DNA of 64,000 bases from Paralichthys olivaceus (taxonomy: Eukaryota; Chordata; Actinopteri; Pleuronectiformes; Paralichthyidae), in NCBI RefSeq assembly GCF_024713975.1, contig NC_091103.1:77501-141500 (forward strand), in the 5' to 3' direction. Numbering within the stretch: position 1 is the stretch's first letter; every line of letters starts with the position of its first letter. This document shows, one piece after another, positions 16,819-29,200 of the stretch. The notes beneath the pieces are model-generated. The model saw nothing but the letters and a program-made list of their open reading frames with translations. It was not told the origin of the DNA and did no database searches. A program made the position numbers and the translations under genes.

Positions 16819-18903
16819 TTAGTTGGATCCTCCACCGGCAGCTGTAGTGGGGGGACTGGCGGTGCTGGTCTCAGAGATTTCTCTCCAGGTGTATTTTTCA
16901 TTATCTGTGGACAATGGCACAATGAAGTTTCTACTTAAACCCACATTACATGTATCTGGGTGGAGCAAGTAGCCTGAGAAGGTGCTGCTGGTCTCAGAAC
17001 CGGCATACATGCCGTTAGTGACCTGATCCTTCACCTGAATCCACAGCCTGTTTCCCTGGGCCAGGTGAAGGACAACTGAGTGCGAGGTGGTCCCTAACAT
17101 TTTAGGATCAGTGGTTATAACAACTGGTCTGTGATCATGAAAGAGTCCAACTTTCAGGACCCGTTCATGGACAGTGAGGTGATAGCTGAGGACATAGGTT
17201 CCATTGACAGGGGCGGTGTAGATACCAGTGTCGGGGTTGTAATTGTTATGGACATTGTAGATAATGTGGGAGAAGACCACAGGGGTGTTGGGTGGGGGGT
17301 AACTGGACATCAGCCCTGCAGAGAAGGCTGACTGGATACTGGGCATGCAGGGACCAGGAGGACCCATCATCCCAATCTGCCCTGGTTCTCCCTGGGGCCC
17401 CTGTAGCCCAATTTGCCCCACAGCCCCCCCTTCTCCTTGTTCCCCCTTGTCTCCCTTTTCCCCTTTATGACCTGGACTCCCATCTACTCCATCTGTACAG
17501 TTGCACTCCCCCTGGGGCCCTAAATCACCCTTATCACCCACAAGTCCAGGGGCACCAGTGGGACCCAGATCACCCCTATCACCCTTATTGCCTTTGGGTC
17601 CCAGCAGCCCTGGAGTACCAGGCAGACCTCGGGGTCCTGCAGGGCCAGGTAGACCTGGGGGTCCTTGGGGGCCATTGCTGGACTCACAGGTATCTGGACA
17701 GACTCCATCATCTCCTTTCGGACCCTGATCCCCTGGGTGACCCGACAGACCTTGATCACCTTTGTCACCTGCAGCAACAAAAAACAGGTCAGGACCTTGA
17801 CCTGAATCTGAGGAGCTGTAACATTTGGGCCCCTGCCTCACCTTTGAAACCTCGGCCCCCTTTGTGTCCCACTAGTCCTGGGGGTCCATCTTGTCCCTTC
17901 TGACCCTCGTCTCCTTTCTGTCCTGAGCAGCAGAAACATCAAAAGCAGTTGAAGTGATGATTGTAGTCGTAGGAACAGAACAATGAGGACGTTTTTTACC
18001 TTTGATCCCAGATCTGCCCACGAAACCTGGAGGACCTCTGAACCCTGTCAAGCCTCTTCTTCCAGGACTACCCGGACTACCTGACAGGAGACGAGAGGCG
18101 AGATATTAATGGTTCACAGGGTTCATATCGTGTTTCCTGTCAATTATTTTTCATTTCAATAAGACAAACAATCAACAAAGTTGTGATCCAGAACCGTCCT
18201 GCCTCAGAATCCATCCATTATTTAAGCAGCTCATCATACCAGTGTTGCAGTGGGGGACGGAGCCAATCCCAGCTGACATTAAGCAACAGGCGAGGTTCAC
18301 CTGGTTGACTTGTTGTCAGTGAATCACAGAGACTGTTCACACTCACTTACACCCTGCTTCAGAATCAACACCATAAATCACTCAGACTTTCAAAACTCAA
18401 ATGTGGAAACAAATAAAAAATAAGACTGCATCTTACTTTTTCACCCCTGGTTATCAGCTCAGAGCTCAGTGCTGCCACAGGTGGCAAAAATCTGTTGTAT
18501 TTTATTGGATGGTAATTTTCACTTTCTATCTACTATCTGCAGATGTGTATTATTTTTTCCCCTTACCTGGAAGACCCCGTTCTCCTCGGTCTCCTTTGGG
18601 CCCCTGGGTGCTCTGGCAGTGTGTGCAGAGACAGAACCAGGGGATCTCATTTGGGGAGACCGGGTCCGAGGACTGCAGCAACGTCTGGCAGAAGGCCTCC
18701 AGGGACCCGGCGGGCAGCTCCGTCATGTTGTCTCCAGTGGGGTTAAAGAGGCGTCCTGGGCCGTCGATCTGTGGGTTGGTGGGCGGTAAAGGCGGTGGGT
18801 TGGGGGGGGGGCTCCAGGTTTCTATGGAGATGGGCTCAGGTATCGTCACGACATTCGGGAGGGACACCACCATCAACAGAAGGTGGAGAGGAAAGGTCAG
18901 CAT
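16819..18903 (-). CDS. otol1: Otolin-1-like short-chain collagen with C1q head
   Basis: Otolin is a secreted inner-ear collagen of the otolith/otoconia matrix. Coding exons, 5' to 3' on the minus strand: 18903-18567, 18080-18000, 17922-17842, 17768-16819 (482 residues); an untranslated exon ends at 19353 and joins at 18906. In order: a signal peptide (MLTFPLHLLLMVVS), a Pro-rich stretch (PPPNPPPLPP), a Cys cluster (WFCLCTHC), interrupted Gly-X-Y repeats over four exons with further Cys breaks (VCPDTC, ECNCTDG, GPCMP), then a C1q domain beginning SAFSAGL and containing YNPDTGIYTAPVNGTY and SSTFSGYLLHPD. Both 81-base exons encode exactly 27 residues of triple helix. A Thr/Ser-rich tail of about 45 residues follows C1q. 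Other C1q/collagen genes are possible; the Cys-flanked helix and SAFSAGL start favour otolin. Confidence 0.75.
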
Positions 18904-19352
18904 AGTCTGCAGGGAGGGGGTTGTACAGTTTATTCCATATGACCTGATGATGTTAATACTGAGCACAAAAAGCTAGCTGCTGCTCGTACCATTGCTAAGT
19001 GACGAGTTGGTGACATTGTGACGTGAAACGTTTCACACTTAACTAAAGTTATAAAGTTCGTCATCATGCAACAAGTCAGAGCATCAAAATGATTCTGATT
19101 CTTTGGTTTGATGAAATAACGTTACTACACGTCACTGTGGTTAAATATCATTTAAAAAAACGTTCTGATATATTATTTACTATTATGATTTTTAAAGAAC
19201 TCCTACAATTCTCCATTATTTATTTGTTTATTAACTTTATAGTAAACATGATTGATTTTATTATTTTATTATTGCTCCTCTGTTATGAAATATTATGATA
19301 ATAAACACAGAATAAAAAGAAACATGGAAAGAAATTCATATTTGTTTCTCAC

Positions 19353-19430
19353 CGAAGTTTCGTCCATCGATGAAGCTTCACTCGTTCCTGCAGCTGATCT
19401 GAGCTGTCACTCTCACAGCTGTTAATAAAA
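19353..19430 (-). other. otol1: 5' untranslated exon of the otolin-like gene (3' boundary firm, start approximate)
   Basis: On the minus strand the sequence reads ...GACGAAACTTCG then GTGAGA, a strong donor at 19352-19351, which would splice to the CCCTGCAG acceptor just before the ATG at 18903. The transcription start is not determined. Confidence 0.55.
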
Positions 19431-19641
19431 CACCTGCAGCTCCGCCCACTCATCCCCCCCTACACACACACATACTCACTCTCCCACTCTCCCACATAGG
19501 TGGGTGTGTGGGAGAGTGACTATGTGTGTGTGGGGGGGTGTCTGTGTTGTGTAAAAGTAGGTCTGTGTTTTTGTGCTTTTGTCTTTGATGCATAATGTGA
19601 CCTCATTACAATAATACAGACAGGTGTCACATGACAACGCG

Positions 19642-19664
19642 CCCCCCCCCCCCCCCCCCCCCCC
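19642..19664 (+). repeat. Homopolymer of 23 C
   Basis: An uninterrupted run of C, likely length-variable and hard to sequence. No G-run pairing partner was noted nearby. Confidence 0.95.
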
Positions 19665-19924
19665 AAACACACATACACACCTATGATCAGTGGGAACTAG
19701 AGAAAAGTTGTGTTCATGGAAAAGGACGAAGCTGTTGACCAACAACTTTATCAACATTCTTACTTTTCTATGGACTTTGATCATTATCATCATTAATTCT
19801 GTAACATACACTTGGCAGCCATCCTACCCTTGGTCAGAAACACCCCACATCAAAACCTCATGGTGTCCAACGATGTCCACACCACAAAAGAAAACATCTC
19901 CTGATAGACAGCATCCTTTCAGCC

Positions 19925-20560
19925 GTGACCACATACAGTGGCAAGAAAAAGTATGCAAACCTTTTAGATCTGTGTAAACATTTGGTCTGATCCCAAGTCA
20001 GTTACAAAATGATCAACACGCAAGCTGCTTTAGCTAATAAGTCACTAATTACTGCGTTGTTCGTGTCCATGAGTAAATCATTCAAACATTCACTGCATAG
20101 GTTGGAAAAAGACCCAAAAGCTAATAGGAGTCAAACCTGATTAGCAAACCTGGAGTCCAATAAATGAGCGTTGGGAGGGTTAGAGCTTCTTTGACTGATT
20201 TTGAGTTTGCTATTCACAAGAAGCTTCTGCTGATGTGAACCTCATCCAGAAGACCTATGATCAAGAGTAGTTGATTTGCATGAAGCTGGAACTTCATCTC
20301 AAAGACTTCAATCATTCGTCCGTCTACAGTTTGACAAATTGAGTTCAAATGGAGAGGATGTGGTTCTGTGCTATGTCTTACCCTCTCAATCAGGTAAAGA
20401 ATAATCCTGGAGTTACAGCTTGAAGTTTGAAGGAATCTTTGGAATTGGTTAAACTTTCTGTTCACGACTCAGCCATATGCAAAACATTGAACATGCAGGT
20501 TGTCCTCGTCTCTGGAAGGACTCTCATTGTACTGCAGACCAAGATGAGAACACCAAAGTC
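19925..20560 (+). mobile_element. Decayed Tc1/mariner-type transposon
   Basis: Begins with the phrase ACAGTGGCAAGAAAAAGTAT, a familiar terminal sequence of teleost Tc1/mariner elements, followed by AAAAGACCCAAAAGC. Farther in, GGAGTTACAGC and CATATGCAAAACATTGAACA correspond to transposase-coding phrases of that class. No open frame survives and I could not find the second terminal repeat. Confidence 0.65.
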
Positions 20561-20609
20561 CCTTAATGACCTAAATAAGTGCTCTCACCTCTCATTATGA
20601 AGGAGCATT

Positions 20610-21885
20610 ATAAAAGGAGCATTCTTGGGCATTCTGGACCTCCTCCACTTCACCTACAGGGCAGGTGGGGGTGTCAAGAATGCTGTCAGCACCCTATCAA
20701 CATCCTTTAGTCCTGAGTCATTTGGACGGTGTAAAGACTTCTTCAGCTCTAACTGTTTACTACCTCACATTTTATGAGGTCCACATTATCAACCCTGGCT
20801 TGATACTGTATGTTGGCTGGTTGACTGTGGAACTGACAGATTTCTGAAGGTGAGGGAGTTTTATCTAATGTCATTTGATCTTCCACTGGCTCCACTCAGG
20901 AGTGTGTCCTCTCACCACTATTGCTCATTTCATACACTAACCATCAGTGACTCTGTGATTGTGTCCCTCACTGACAATTCCACTGATCACGGCCCGGTGG
21001 TGGAGGATTTTAACAACTGGTGTGAGCCAGTCTTACTTCAATATTAAAGTGTCCAAAACTAAAGACATGATAATGGGACTTCAGGAAGTAGCCACCACCC
21101 TCTGTATTTTTTTCATGGACAAGCTGTTGAAGTTGTCCAACAATTATCTGGGAACACAATCAACATCAAACTCACATCTGATGCTGACACTGATGCAAAG
21201 GTCCACCAGCGTGTGGACTTTTATCACAAGTTGACAAGTTTTAATGTTGATTCCTCTGGTATGGAAATGTTACATTCTTGTTTTATTGAGTCTGTTTTCA
21301 CCTCCTTTCTTTCTCTGAAGTATGGTGACGGGAGCGTCGTGATTCTAGGACCTGGACAGCTCACCATCATCAAGGAGAAAATGAATTCCTTAGTTTATAA
21401 AGGCAGGAGATGTCAGGGTGTCCACCAGCTGAAGATCAGTATGAGTTTGGTGATGTAGCAGGAAATAGTTGTGGACCATGATCAAGGTGGCAACTGATGG
21501 TTGATCATGATGGCAGCAGTGGATCCTGATGGTGGACTATGATCACAACAAGACAGCTTGATAAACAATATGTCTCCTCAGATACTCGACCATTACTGAC
21601 AATAATTCCTCAATTCATTCACCTTCCATCAAGCTACAAACTGTTTACTCTAACCAGTGCTGTAATTACTCTTATTTTTCTGACGTCCTCCATCACATGG
21701 AGAGACAGATCCTCATGTGTCTCTCTCAGGTTTCTACGTTCTTTTTCCCTGTAAAAAGTTTTTTTAGTCATTTTTTCTTACTCTTTTTGAGTTAAGAACA
21801 GATGATGTCACAGTTTGTTAACGCCTATGAGACAAATTGTGATTTGTGAAAATGGGCTATACAAATAAAATTTGATTGACATTAA
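20610..21885 (+). mobile_element. Degenerate Rex1-like LINE reverse transcriptase and L2-type tail
   Basis: Broken frames read as reverse-transcriptase phrases: LDLLHFTYRAGGGVKNA near 20635, SLTDNSTDHGPVVEDF and NWCEPV near 20965-21030, KTKDMI at 21057, and LTSFNVDSSGMEML with HSCFIESVFT near 21230-21300. At least three frame changes and stops make it dead. A separate tail ending in GGGCTATACAAATAAAATTT at 21850-21875 closes the region. Confidence 0.75.
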
Positions 21886-21889
21886 TTCA

Positions 21890-22813
21890 AGCGGTCATCA
21901 GAACCTTCCATCACAGAACATACCCACAAGGACCGAAGACAAAGTGAAGGAACAACACGTCAGGGAAACTGTTAAAACCTGTTGCTACACAAACTAGACT
22001 TTCATCAAATATCACATCCTTCCACCTTCATGGTGACTCGTCCTGTAGTTTTTGTGAAACCCTGCAAACAGACAAACAAACGAAACATAACCTCCCTGAT
22101 GAAATAATGTGGTTCATTCAGTCCAATCACACAAGCACTGATCAGATCAATTCAATAAAAAAACAACACAAACAGATGGCACAGCACAGGACAACCAGGT
22201 CCACAGGCCAGGACAGTTCACTTACACCTTAAGGACAAGGGTCATTCTTCTGAGGACGGAAATGTACAAACCCATTTTCATCAAAACCAACACAGGACGT
22301 GGTGCAAGAAGCAAACCGAGTTCAGATCAACATGAATGACACACCAGGGTGTGTGTTACCTGAACGACCCACTAGCTTCAACAACCTGTGTTCACTTCCT
22401 GTCTCCGGACTCGGGTCTGGACCGGGTCAGTCTTTATATCTCATTAGTGTGTTGTGTGTTCTGTGAACATTGTGAGGACGCTGTTGGGTGGAGCAACTCT
22501 TTCATGTGTAAACTGACCTGGTTCTCTGTGTATGAAGAGACAGAGGCGTCACCTGATCCCACACAAACTGTCTTTATACGACACGTTACCACTGCCGTGT
22601 CCTGGGAACCAGGCTGAGAACCTTCATGTAGGTCACCTGTGGTCAGGTGGTTCACCTGAGCCCGATGTCACGCCCTCAACCAACCAGCTTCAGTTATACA
22701 AGACAGGTTTCAAATTCAGTTTTGAGATCATGTCCTGTTCATTAAAGACTGTATATAAACATAATGTATAACTGCATATATACACCATCAATGACTTTGT
22801 ACGAAGACGATCA

Positions 22814-22844
<31 letters not shown>

Positions 22845-22960
22845 AGAGAGAGTGTGTGTAAATATGTCACGTGTCAGCTCAGACTCTACTATATTATATA
22901 ATATTATGTTCATTTATCTTATACATTATTATCAAAAACCTGTTCTATGTAATATCACGG
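21890..22960. other. Region upstream of dgkd, no gene seen
   Basis: No convincing exon. A GT microsatellite with GA tail occupies 22815-22855. The segment becomes GC- and CpG-rich from about 22965, where the dgkd promoter or leader begins. Confidence 0.55.
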
Positions 22961-22964
22961 TGTA

Positions 22965-23260
22965 ACCACCAGAGGCCGCTCTGGCCGCTGGGGGGCGCAG
23001 CCTCCCCGGCTCCTCCCCGGCTCCTCCCCGGGGGTCTGATGGAGGATGGCGGAGGCCGCGGGTCCGGAGTCAGCCGTCCGGTTCCCGGACGAGTCATCGG
23101 ATAGCGAGCCGGAGCAGGAGCCCGGATCCCCGCAGAAACTCATCCGGAAAGTGTCGACGTCCGGACAGATCCGCAGCAAGGTAGAGAGCGGTTGATGCAG
23201 CGCATTGTCCGGGCTCAGGGAGAGAGGTGATCCGGCGGAGCGAGGCCCTGACTCGGCCCC
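22965..23260 (+). promoter_or_regulatory. dgkd: CpG-rich dgkd 5' region with overlapping upstream ATG
   Basis: A GC- and CpG-rich stretch with tandem GGCTCCTCCCC motifs (about 23000-23030) surrounds the first coding exon, as expected of a CpG-island promoter; no TATA box is seen. An ATG at 23039 lies seven bases before the dgkd start, in another frame, and opens a 21-codon frame ending at 23104. Its context is weak (C at -3), that of the main ATG stronger (A at -3, G at +4). Confidence 0.6.
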
Positions 23261-26200
23261 GAGCTGCTGCGATCACCGCTCCATGAGAACCGGCGGAGCT
23301 CCGACATGTCCGCCATCAGGGGACCAGAGAGTCTGATGTCCTCTGTTGGACTAAAAACCAACCTGTGGTTTCAGAGGGACTGATGTAGTTTATATTGTGT
23401 ACATAAAGTATTATTAAGTATTATTGTAAAAATATATAGTCTGTATCATATAATATATAAATTATTACTGTGAACATATGTATAGTTTTACATTATATAT
23501 AAATTATAACTGAACATATAAAGGTTTACATTATGTATGATATATAAATTAGTTTAACTGTTTATATATATTCATTTCAACTGTAAATATATATATATAT
23601 ATATATATATGTTTATAAATATATAAGTGTTATTGTGAATAGTACCGTATTATTAACCTGGTTAACTAACGGTGTAAACTGGATGAACCTGTGTTTGTGT
23701 GTTTATCTTGGAGCTAACGGAACCAAACCCACACTCGCTCCCGGGTCTGAGTCTCGCTCCCGGGTCTGAGTCTCGCTCCCGGGTCTGAGTCTCGGTTCCG
23801 GTGAATCAATTCAAAAATAACGGTGTCGGCATTTAAATGTTCGGCTAAGCTAATCAGGCTAACTGCTGCTAACCGGAGGCCCAGAGAAAAGCCCCGGCGT
23901 TTCCCAGAGCTCCTCCCCGGTCAGAAGATGATAGTCGCTGGCACAGTATCGATGTGTTCCGGTGTCAGCGTCACGGTACACGAGACATAACGGCTCGTTA
24001 AGTGACGTTACAGTGTGATGTGTTACAGGGTTGAGCTGCTGCAAACACACAAGTACACACAAGTACACACAATTACACACAAGTACACACGAGTAAACAC
24101 AAGTACACACAAGTACACACAAGTACACTCAATTAAACACAGGTACACACAATTAAACACAAGTACACTCAATTAAACACAAGTACACACAAGTAAACAC
24201 AAGTACACACAATTAAACACAAGTACACACAATCAAACACAAGTACACACAATTAAACACAAGTACACACAAGTAAACACAAGTACATAAGTAAACACAA
24301 GTACACAAGTACTTTTATTGAGAAAGGCCAGTGTATGTGTGTGTGTGTGTAGTTATTCAACTGGTTAGGGTTTCTATTAAGAGGCTTGTGTTGCTGTTTT
24401 AATCTGGTTATAATCTTTTATAATCTAGTAATAAACAGGATTAATCTGTTATAATTTGGTTATAATCTGGTAATAAACAAGATTCATCTGTTATAATCTG
24501 GTTATAATCTGGAAATATACGGGATAAATCGGATATAATCTGGTTATAATATTTTATAATCTGTATGATCTGGTTATTACCTGGTAATAAACACAATTAA
24601 TCTGTTATAATCTGGTTATAATCTGTTATAATCTGGTAATAAACAGGATTAATCTGTTATAATCTGATTATAATCTGGTTATAACATTTTATAATCTGGT
24701 ATGATCTGGTTATTACCTAGTAATAATCTATTATGAACTGATTATAATTTGGTAATAAACAAGATTAATATGGTTATAATCTGGTAATAAACAGGATTCA
24801 TCTGTTATAATCTAATTATTATCTCGTAATGAAGATTAATATGGTTATAATCTGGTTATAATCTGTTATGATCTGGTTATAATCTTTTATAATCTGGTAT
24901 GATCTGGTTATTATCTGGTTATTACCTGGTAATAATCTTCTATAATCTGGTAATAAACTGGATTAATCTGTTATAATCTGGTTAGTATCTGGTAATAATG
25001 TGATGATCTGGTTATGATCTGGTAATAAACAAGTCTCATCTGGTTATAATCTGGTAATAAACAGGTTTAATCTGGCTCTAATCTGTTTTGTGTTTCAGAC
25101 AGTGCTGAAGGAAGGAAACCTGATGAAACAAACCATCTCGTTCCAGCGCTGGAAGAGACGATACTTCAAACTGAGAGGAAGAACTCTTTACTATGCTCAG
25201 ACGGCCAAGGTCACTCACACACACATATTCATCTAAATATGTATATATATGTATATATATTGGTTAGAGTTTGTTATTAACTGGTAATTTATAAATATTT
25301 GTGTGCAGATTACAGATTTTAATCTATAGAAGGTTACTAAAGGTTAATTAGTGTAGCTTTAATGTTTCCAATGACATGATGTGGTTTCCTATTGTTTCTT
25401 GTCTCCGTAGTCGATCATCTTCGATGAAGTGGACCTGACGGACGCCAGCGTCGCTGAGTCCAGCACCAAGAACGTCAACAACAGTTTCACTGTGAGTTGA
25501 GCTCAAGCGTTAAAACCTCCCAGCAGGAGATTCTCCTCCGCAGGGTTCAGCAGACAGAGGATCTAACGTATCCATTCTGCTGCGGAGATCACATGACTTT
25601 ACAACAAATAGAGTGTGTGTGTGTCTCATCTCTTTCAGTACTCAGATCCCCCTCCCCCTCTTCATCAGTGGGGCTGGTGGGGTTGGGGGAGTTGTTATGA
25701 CGACAGACAGGAAGTAGCTTGAATCACACAAGAGGATATGGGAGTGGCTACCGAAGAGAGACAGAGAGAGACAGAGAGACAGAGAGAGACAGAGAGAGAC
25801 AGAGATCAGGATCAGGATCAGGATCAGGACTCTGTGAAATGGACCAGATTTTAAAGTGGACTGTTTCCATGACGACTCATGACCAGGACCCAGTTTAAAC
25901 TGTTTTCATATACGGTGAGTGAGCTGATCAGGAGGTCAAAGGTTGTCTATGTTGGTGACGTCAGGACCCCCGGCATTTTGTTAGAGTTACCTTCCTGTTA
26001 ATCGGTCGAGGTTAGTTAAGGTTAGTTTGGTTGGTTTAGATTGCTTAAGTTCGGTTAATGTTGGTTAACATCAGTTAAGGTTAGTTAATGTTGAGGTTGG
26101 TTTAGGTTTGTTAACGTTAGTTAAATTTGGTTTAGGTTTGGTTAAGGTTGGTCTTTCCAAAATGAATAGAAGTCAATGCAAAGTCCTAATAAAGATAGCT

Positions 26201-29200
26201 GCACGTGTGTGTGTGTGTGTGTGTGTGTCCTTTCTGTGGGAAACACAAGATTCATTGTGAAGCAGCTGAGCAGGAAGTCGAAGTCCACATCTCTTTCTTT
26301 GGAAAACACAGACACACACATTCACATTATATTATCAGAAGGATCAGCTCTTCGCTTGAAATACTGTGACAACGTGTGTCTCTCTACTTGTGTGTGTGTG
26401 TGTCTGTGTGTATTTCTCTGTGTTGTGTATATCTGTGTGTGTGTGTGTGTGTGTTTAGGTCATCACCCCCTGCAGACGTCTCATTCTGTGTGCAGACAAC
26501 AGGAAGGAGATGGAGGAGTGGATGGCAGCTCTGCGCAGCGTCCAGAACAGACAGAACTATGAGGTCTGTGTGTGTCTGTCTGTTGTGTTACCGTGACGAC
26601 TAGTCCCACAACCATCAACTGAATGTGTGTGTGTGTGTGTGTGTCAGTCCACTCAGTACAGCATGGATCACTTCAGTGGGATGCACAACTGGTACGCCTG
26701 TTCTCACGCCAGACCAACGTACTGTAACGTCTGTAGAGAGGCTTTGTCAGGAGTGACATCACACGGCCTGTCCTGTGAAGGTACACAAACACACACAATG
26801 ATGATGTGGACGCAGCTATCCAAAGAGGACTCTCATTCGTCCTCGTATTCGGCTCAACACTCATCGTCTCACACAATATTTTCATCATATCAGAGGTTTG
26901 GTGGAACTTCATCTGTGTGTGCGTTTGTGTGTTACAGTGTGTAAGTTTAAGGCTCACAAACGTTGTGCGGTCAGAGCCACTAACAACTGTAAATGGACGA
27001 CGCTGGCTTCTATTGGTCGAGACATCATCGAGGACGAGGACGGGGTGAGACATAAGCTGCTTTAACACATGAACTGTGTGAACACAAATGTCAGAGTGAG
27101 ACACAGTTTCTCCTCCTGAGCTCCTGTATAAAGTATAAATCCAGAGGAAGTGTGGACAGAGCCTCTGTCCTCTGTCCTTAACCTTCAACATCCTCTGTCC
27201 TCTGTCCCTAACCTTCAACATCCTCTGTCTTCTGTCCCTAACCTTCAACATCCTCTGTCCTCTGTCCTTAACCTTCAACATCCTCTGTCCTCTGTCCCTA
27301 ACCTTCAACATCCTCTGTCTTCTGTCCCTAACCTTCAACATCCTCTGTCTTCTGTCCCTAACCTTCAACATCCTCTGTCCATAACCTTCAACAAGAGTGA
27401 TGCATTAAAGTAACTATTACTATTACTACTAACTGTGTATACCACCAAATAACCTGGGTTACATGTGACCTCTGTCATGTGACCTCTGTCCTCTCAGGTG
27501 TCCATGCCTCACCAGTGGTTGGAGGGGAACCTGCCTGTATCAGCGAAGTGTAACGTGTGTGATAAGACATGTGGCAGTGTCCTGCGCCTGCAGGACTGGA
27601 GGTGTCTGTGGTGTAAGACCATGGTGAGACAAATCAAACAGTTGGGTGTTGGATAAATGTTGGTTCTATATCTCAGGGTGTCCCTCTGTCCAGGTGCACT
27701 CAGGCTGTAAGGAGCAGCTGTCCTCTAAGTGTCCTCTGGGACAGTGTAAAGTTTCCGTCATCCCTCCGACTGCGCTCAACAGCATCGACTCTGACGGTGA
27801 CTCTACTAACCCCTGCTGCTGTCTTTAAACACAGTTTTATCGAGGACACATCCACACTCAGGTGACCTGTCCTGACCTGCCATGTATCTTGTGCATCCTC
27901 AGGGTTCTGGAAGGCATCCTGTCCTCCGTCTTGCACCAGTCCGCTGCTCGTCTTCGTCAACTCCAAAAGCGGAGACAATCAGGGCGTCAAGTTCCTGCGA
28001 CGCTTCAAACAGCTGCTGAACCCAGCCCAGGTGTTCGATCTGATGAATGGAGGACCACACCTGGGGTGAGAGACAGGCAAAGAGAGAGACAGGCAGAGAA
28101 AGAGAGACTCACAGCTGAGATTGAGGCTACACCGAGTGTAGGGGGACGGAGACATGTTTCTCAGTCATAAGAGCAGTGCTGGTGTTGGTATCTTGTTCTC
28201 CAGGGACTTTCTTTTCTGTTTTTGAAAATGTGAAAATTACTTTTATCAATGTCAATGCTCACTGTGGGTGAGACAGGGCAGCTTTTTTAAACACTGTGAG
28301 CACTGTGGTGAAAAACTGTTGTGCTGAACGTTTGTGTTCCTCTGGGAGATTTTAACTGCAAACGCAAAATTAGACAGAAACCATCCAGAGCCGTGGATCA
28401 GTTTGATGTTCCAGTGGAACACTCTTGAAGTTCCAGTTTCTGATCATTCTTTGATACAGCTTTATGTTTCTGTTAAACATGTCAAGTACAGCAGTGCCTA
28501 TTCGCATTTCAATGTAGCTCTACTGTCGGACAATGTGTTTGAAAATGCTGTCTCGAGAACAAAACAAGATTACATCTCCTTGCTGCAGTGGTGGGATATA
28601 TGGAAAAATGAAATCACACTCTCAATGTCACTGGAGACATGGACAGATCTATGAGAGAGAAATAGTGGAGGTGCAGGCTTTAGCTCAGAGAACAGTAAAG
28701 TCAAATATCAGCTCTGTCTGGGATTTTCTGCTCAAGGTTCTCTGGTTTACTGTCGTTTCAAAATGTGGCAAGAATGGATGCTCCATCGCATTTTTTCTTT
28801 GGCATCGAATGAAAAACTGACCAAAGAAGACTCATGCAGTGCAGTATGTTATGTAGTACATATGCACCTTCTATGAGGAGCTTTTAAATACGAGTTCCGG
28901 GAAAGACTAGAGATAACGTCGTTTTGCAGGGGTCTGACCAGAGTTCCTGTGGACTTCAATGCAGAGGTGGATGCACAGGTCTCTGCAGAATCTTTGAGAT
29001 CTTGTGTACCCAGCAGGCTGATATCTGACAATATCTTTCTAATTCTGGACATTTTAGACCAGTAAACTTGGTCTGATTTCTATAGATGAAGAAAAGGCTT
29101 TTGACCAGGTTGAACACAAGTATCTGTGCTAGACCTTGGATGCTTTTGGGTTCAGCTTTGGCCTCATAGCCAAGATCCAAGTCCTGTACAGGGACATTGA

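Noticed and set aside
17292-17903. 203-codon plus-strand frame rich in Pro, Asp and Leu
   Set aside because: It is the complement of the Gly-X-Y repeats of the otolin-like gene, whose periodicity keeps the opposite strand open.
26673-27371. 232-codon minus-strand frame with [10 protein letters not shown] repeats
   Set aside because: It is the complement of the 30-bp minisatellite and of two dgkd exons; the plus-strand exons there have clear C1-domain coding and splice sites.
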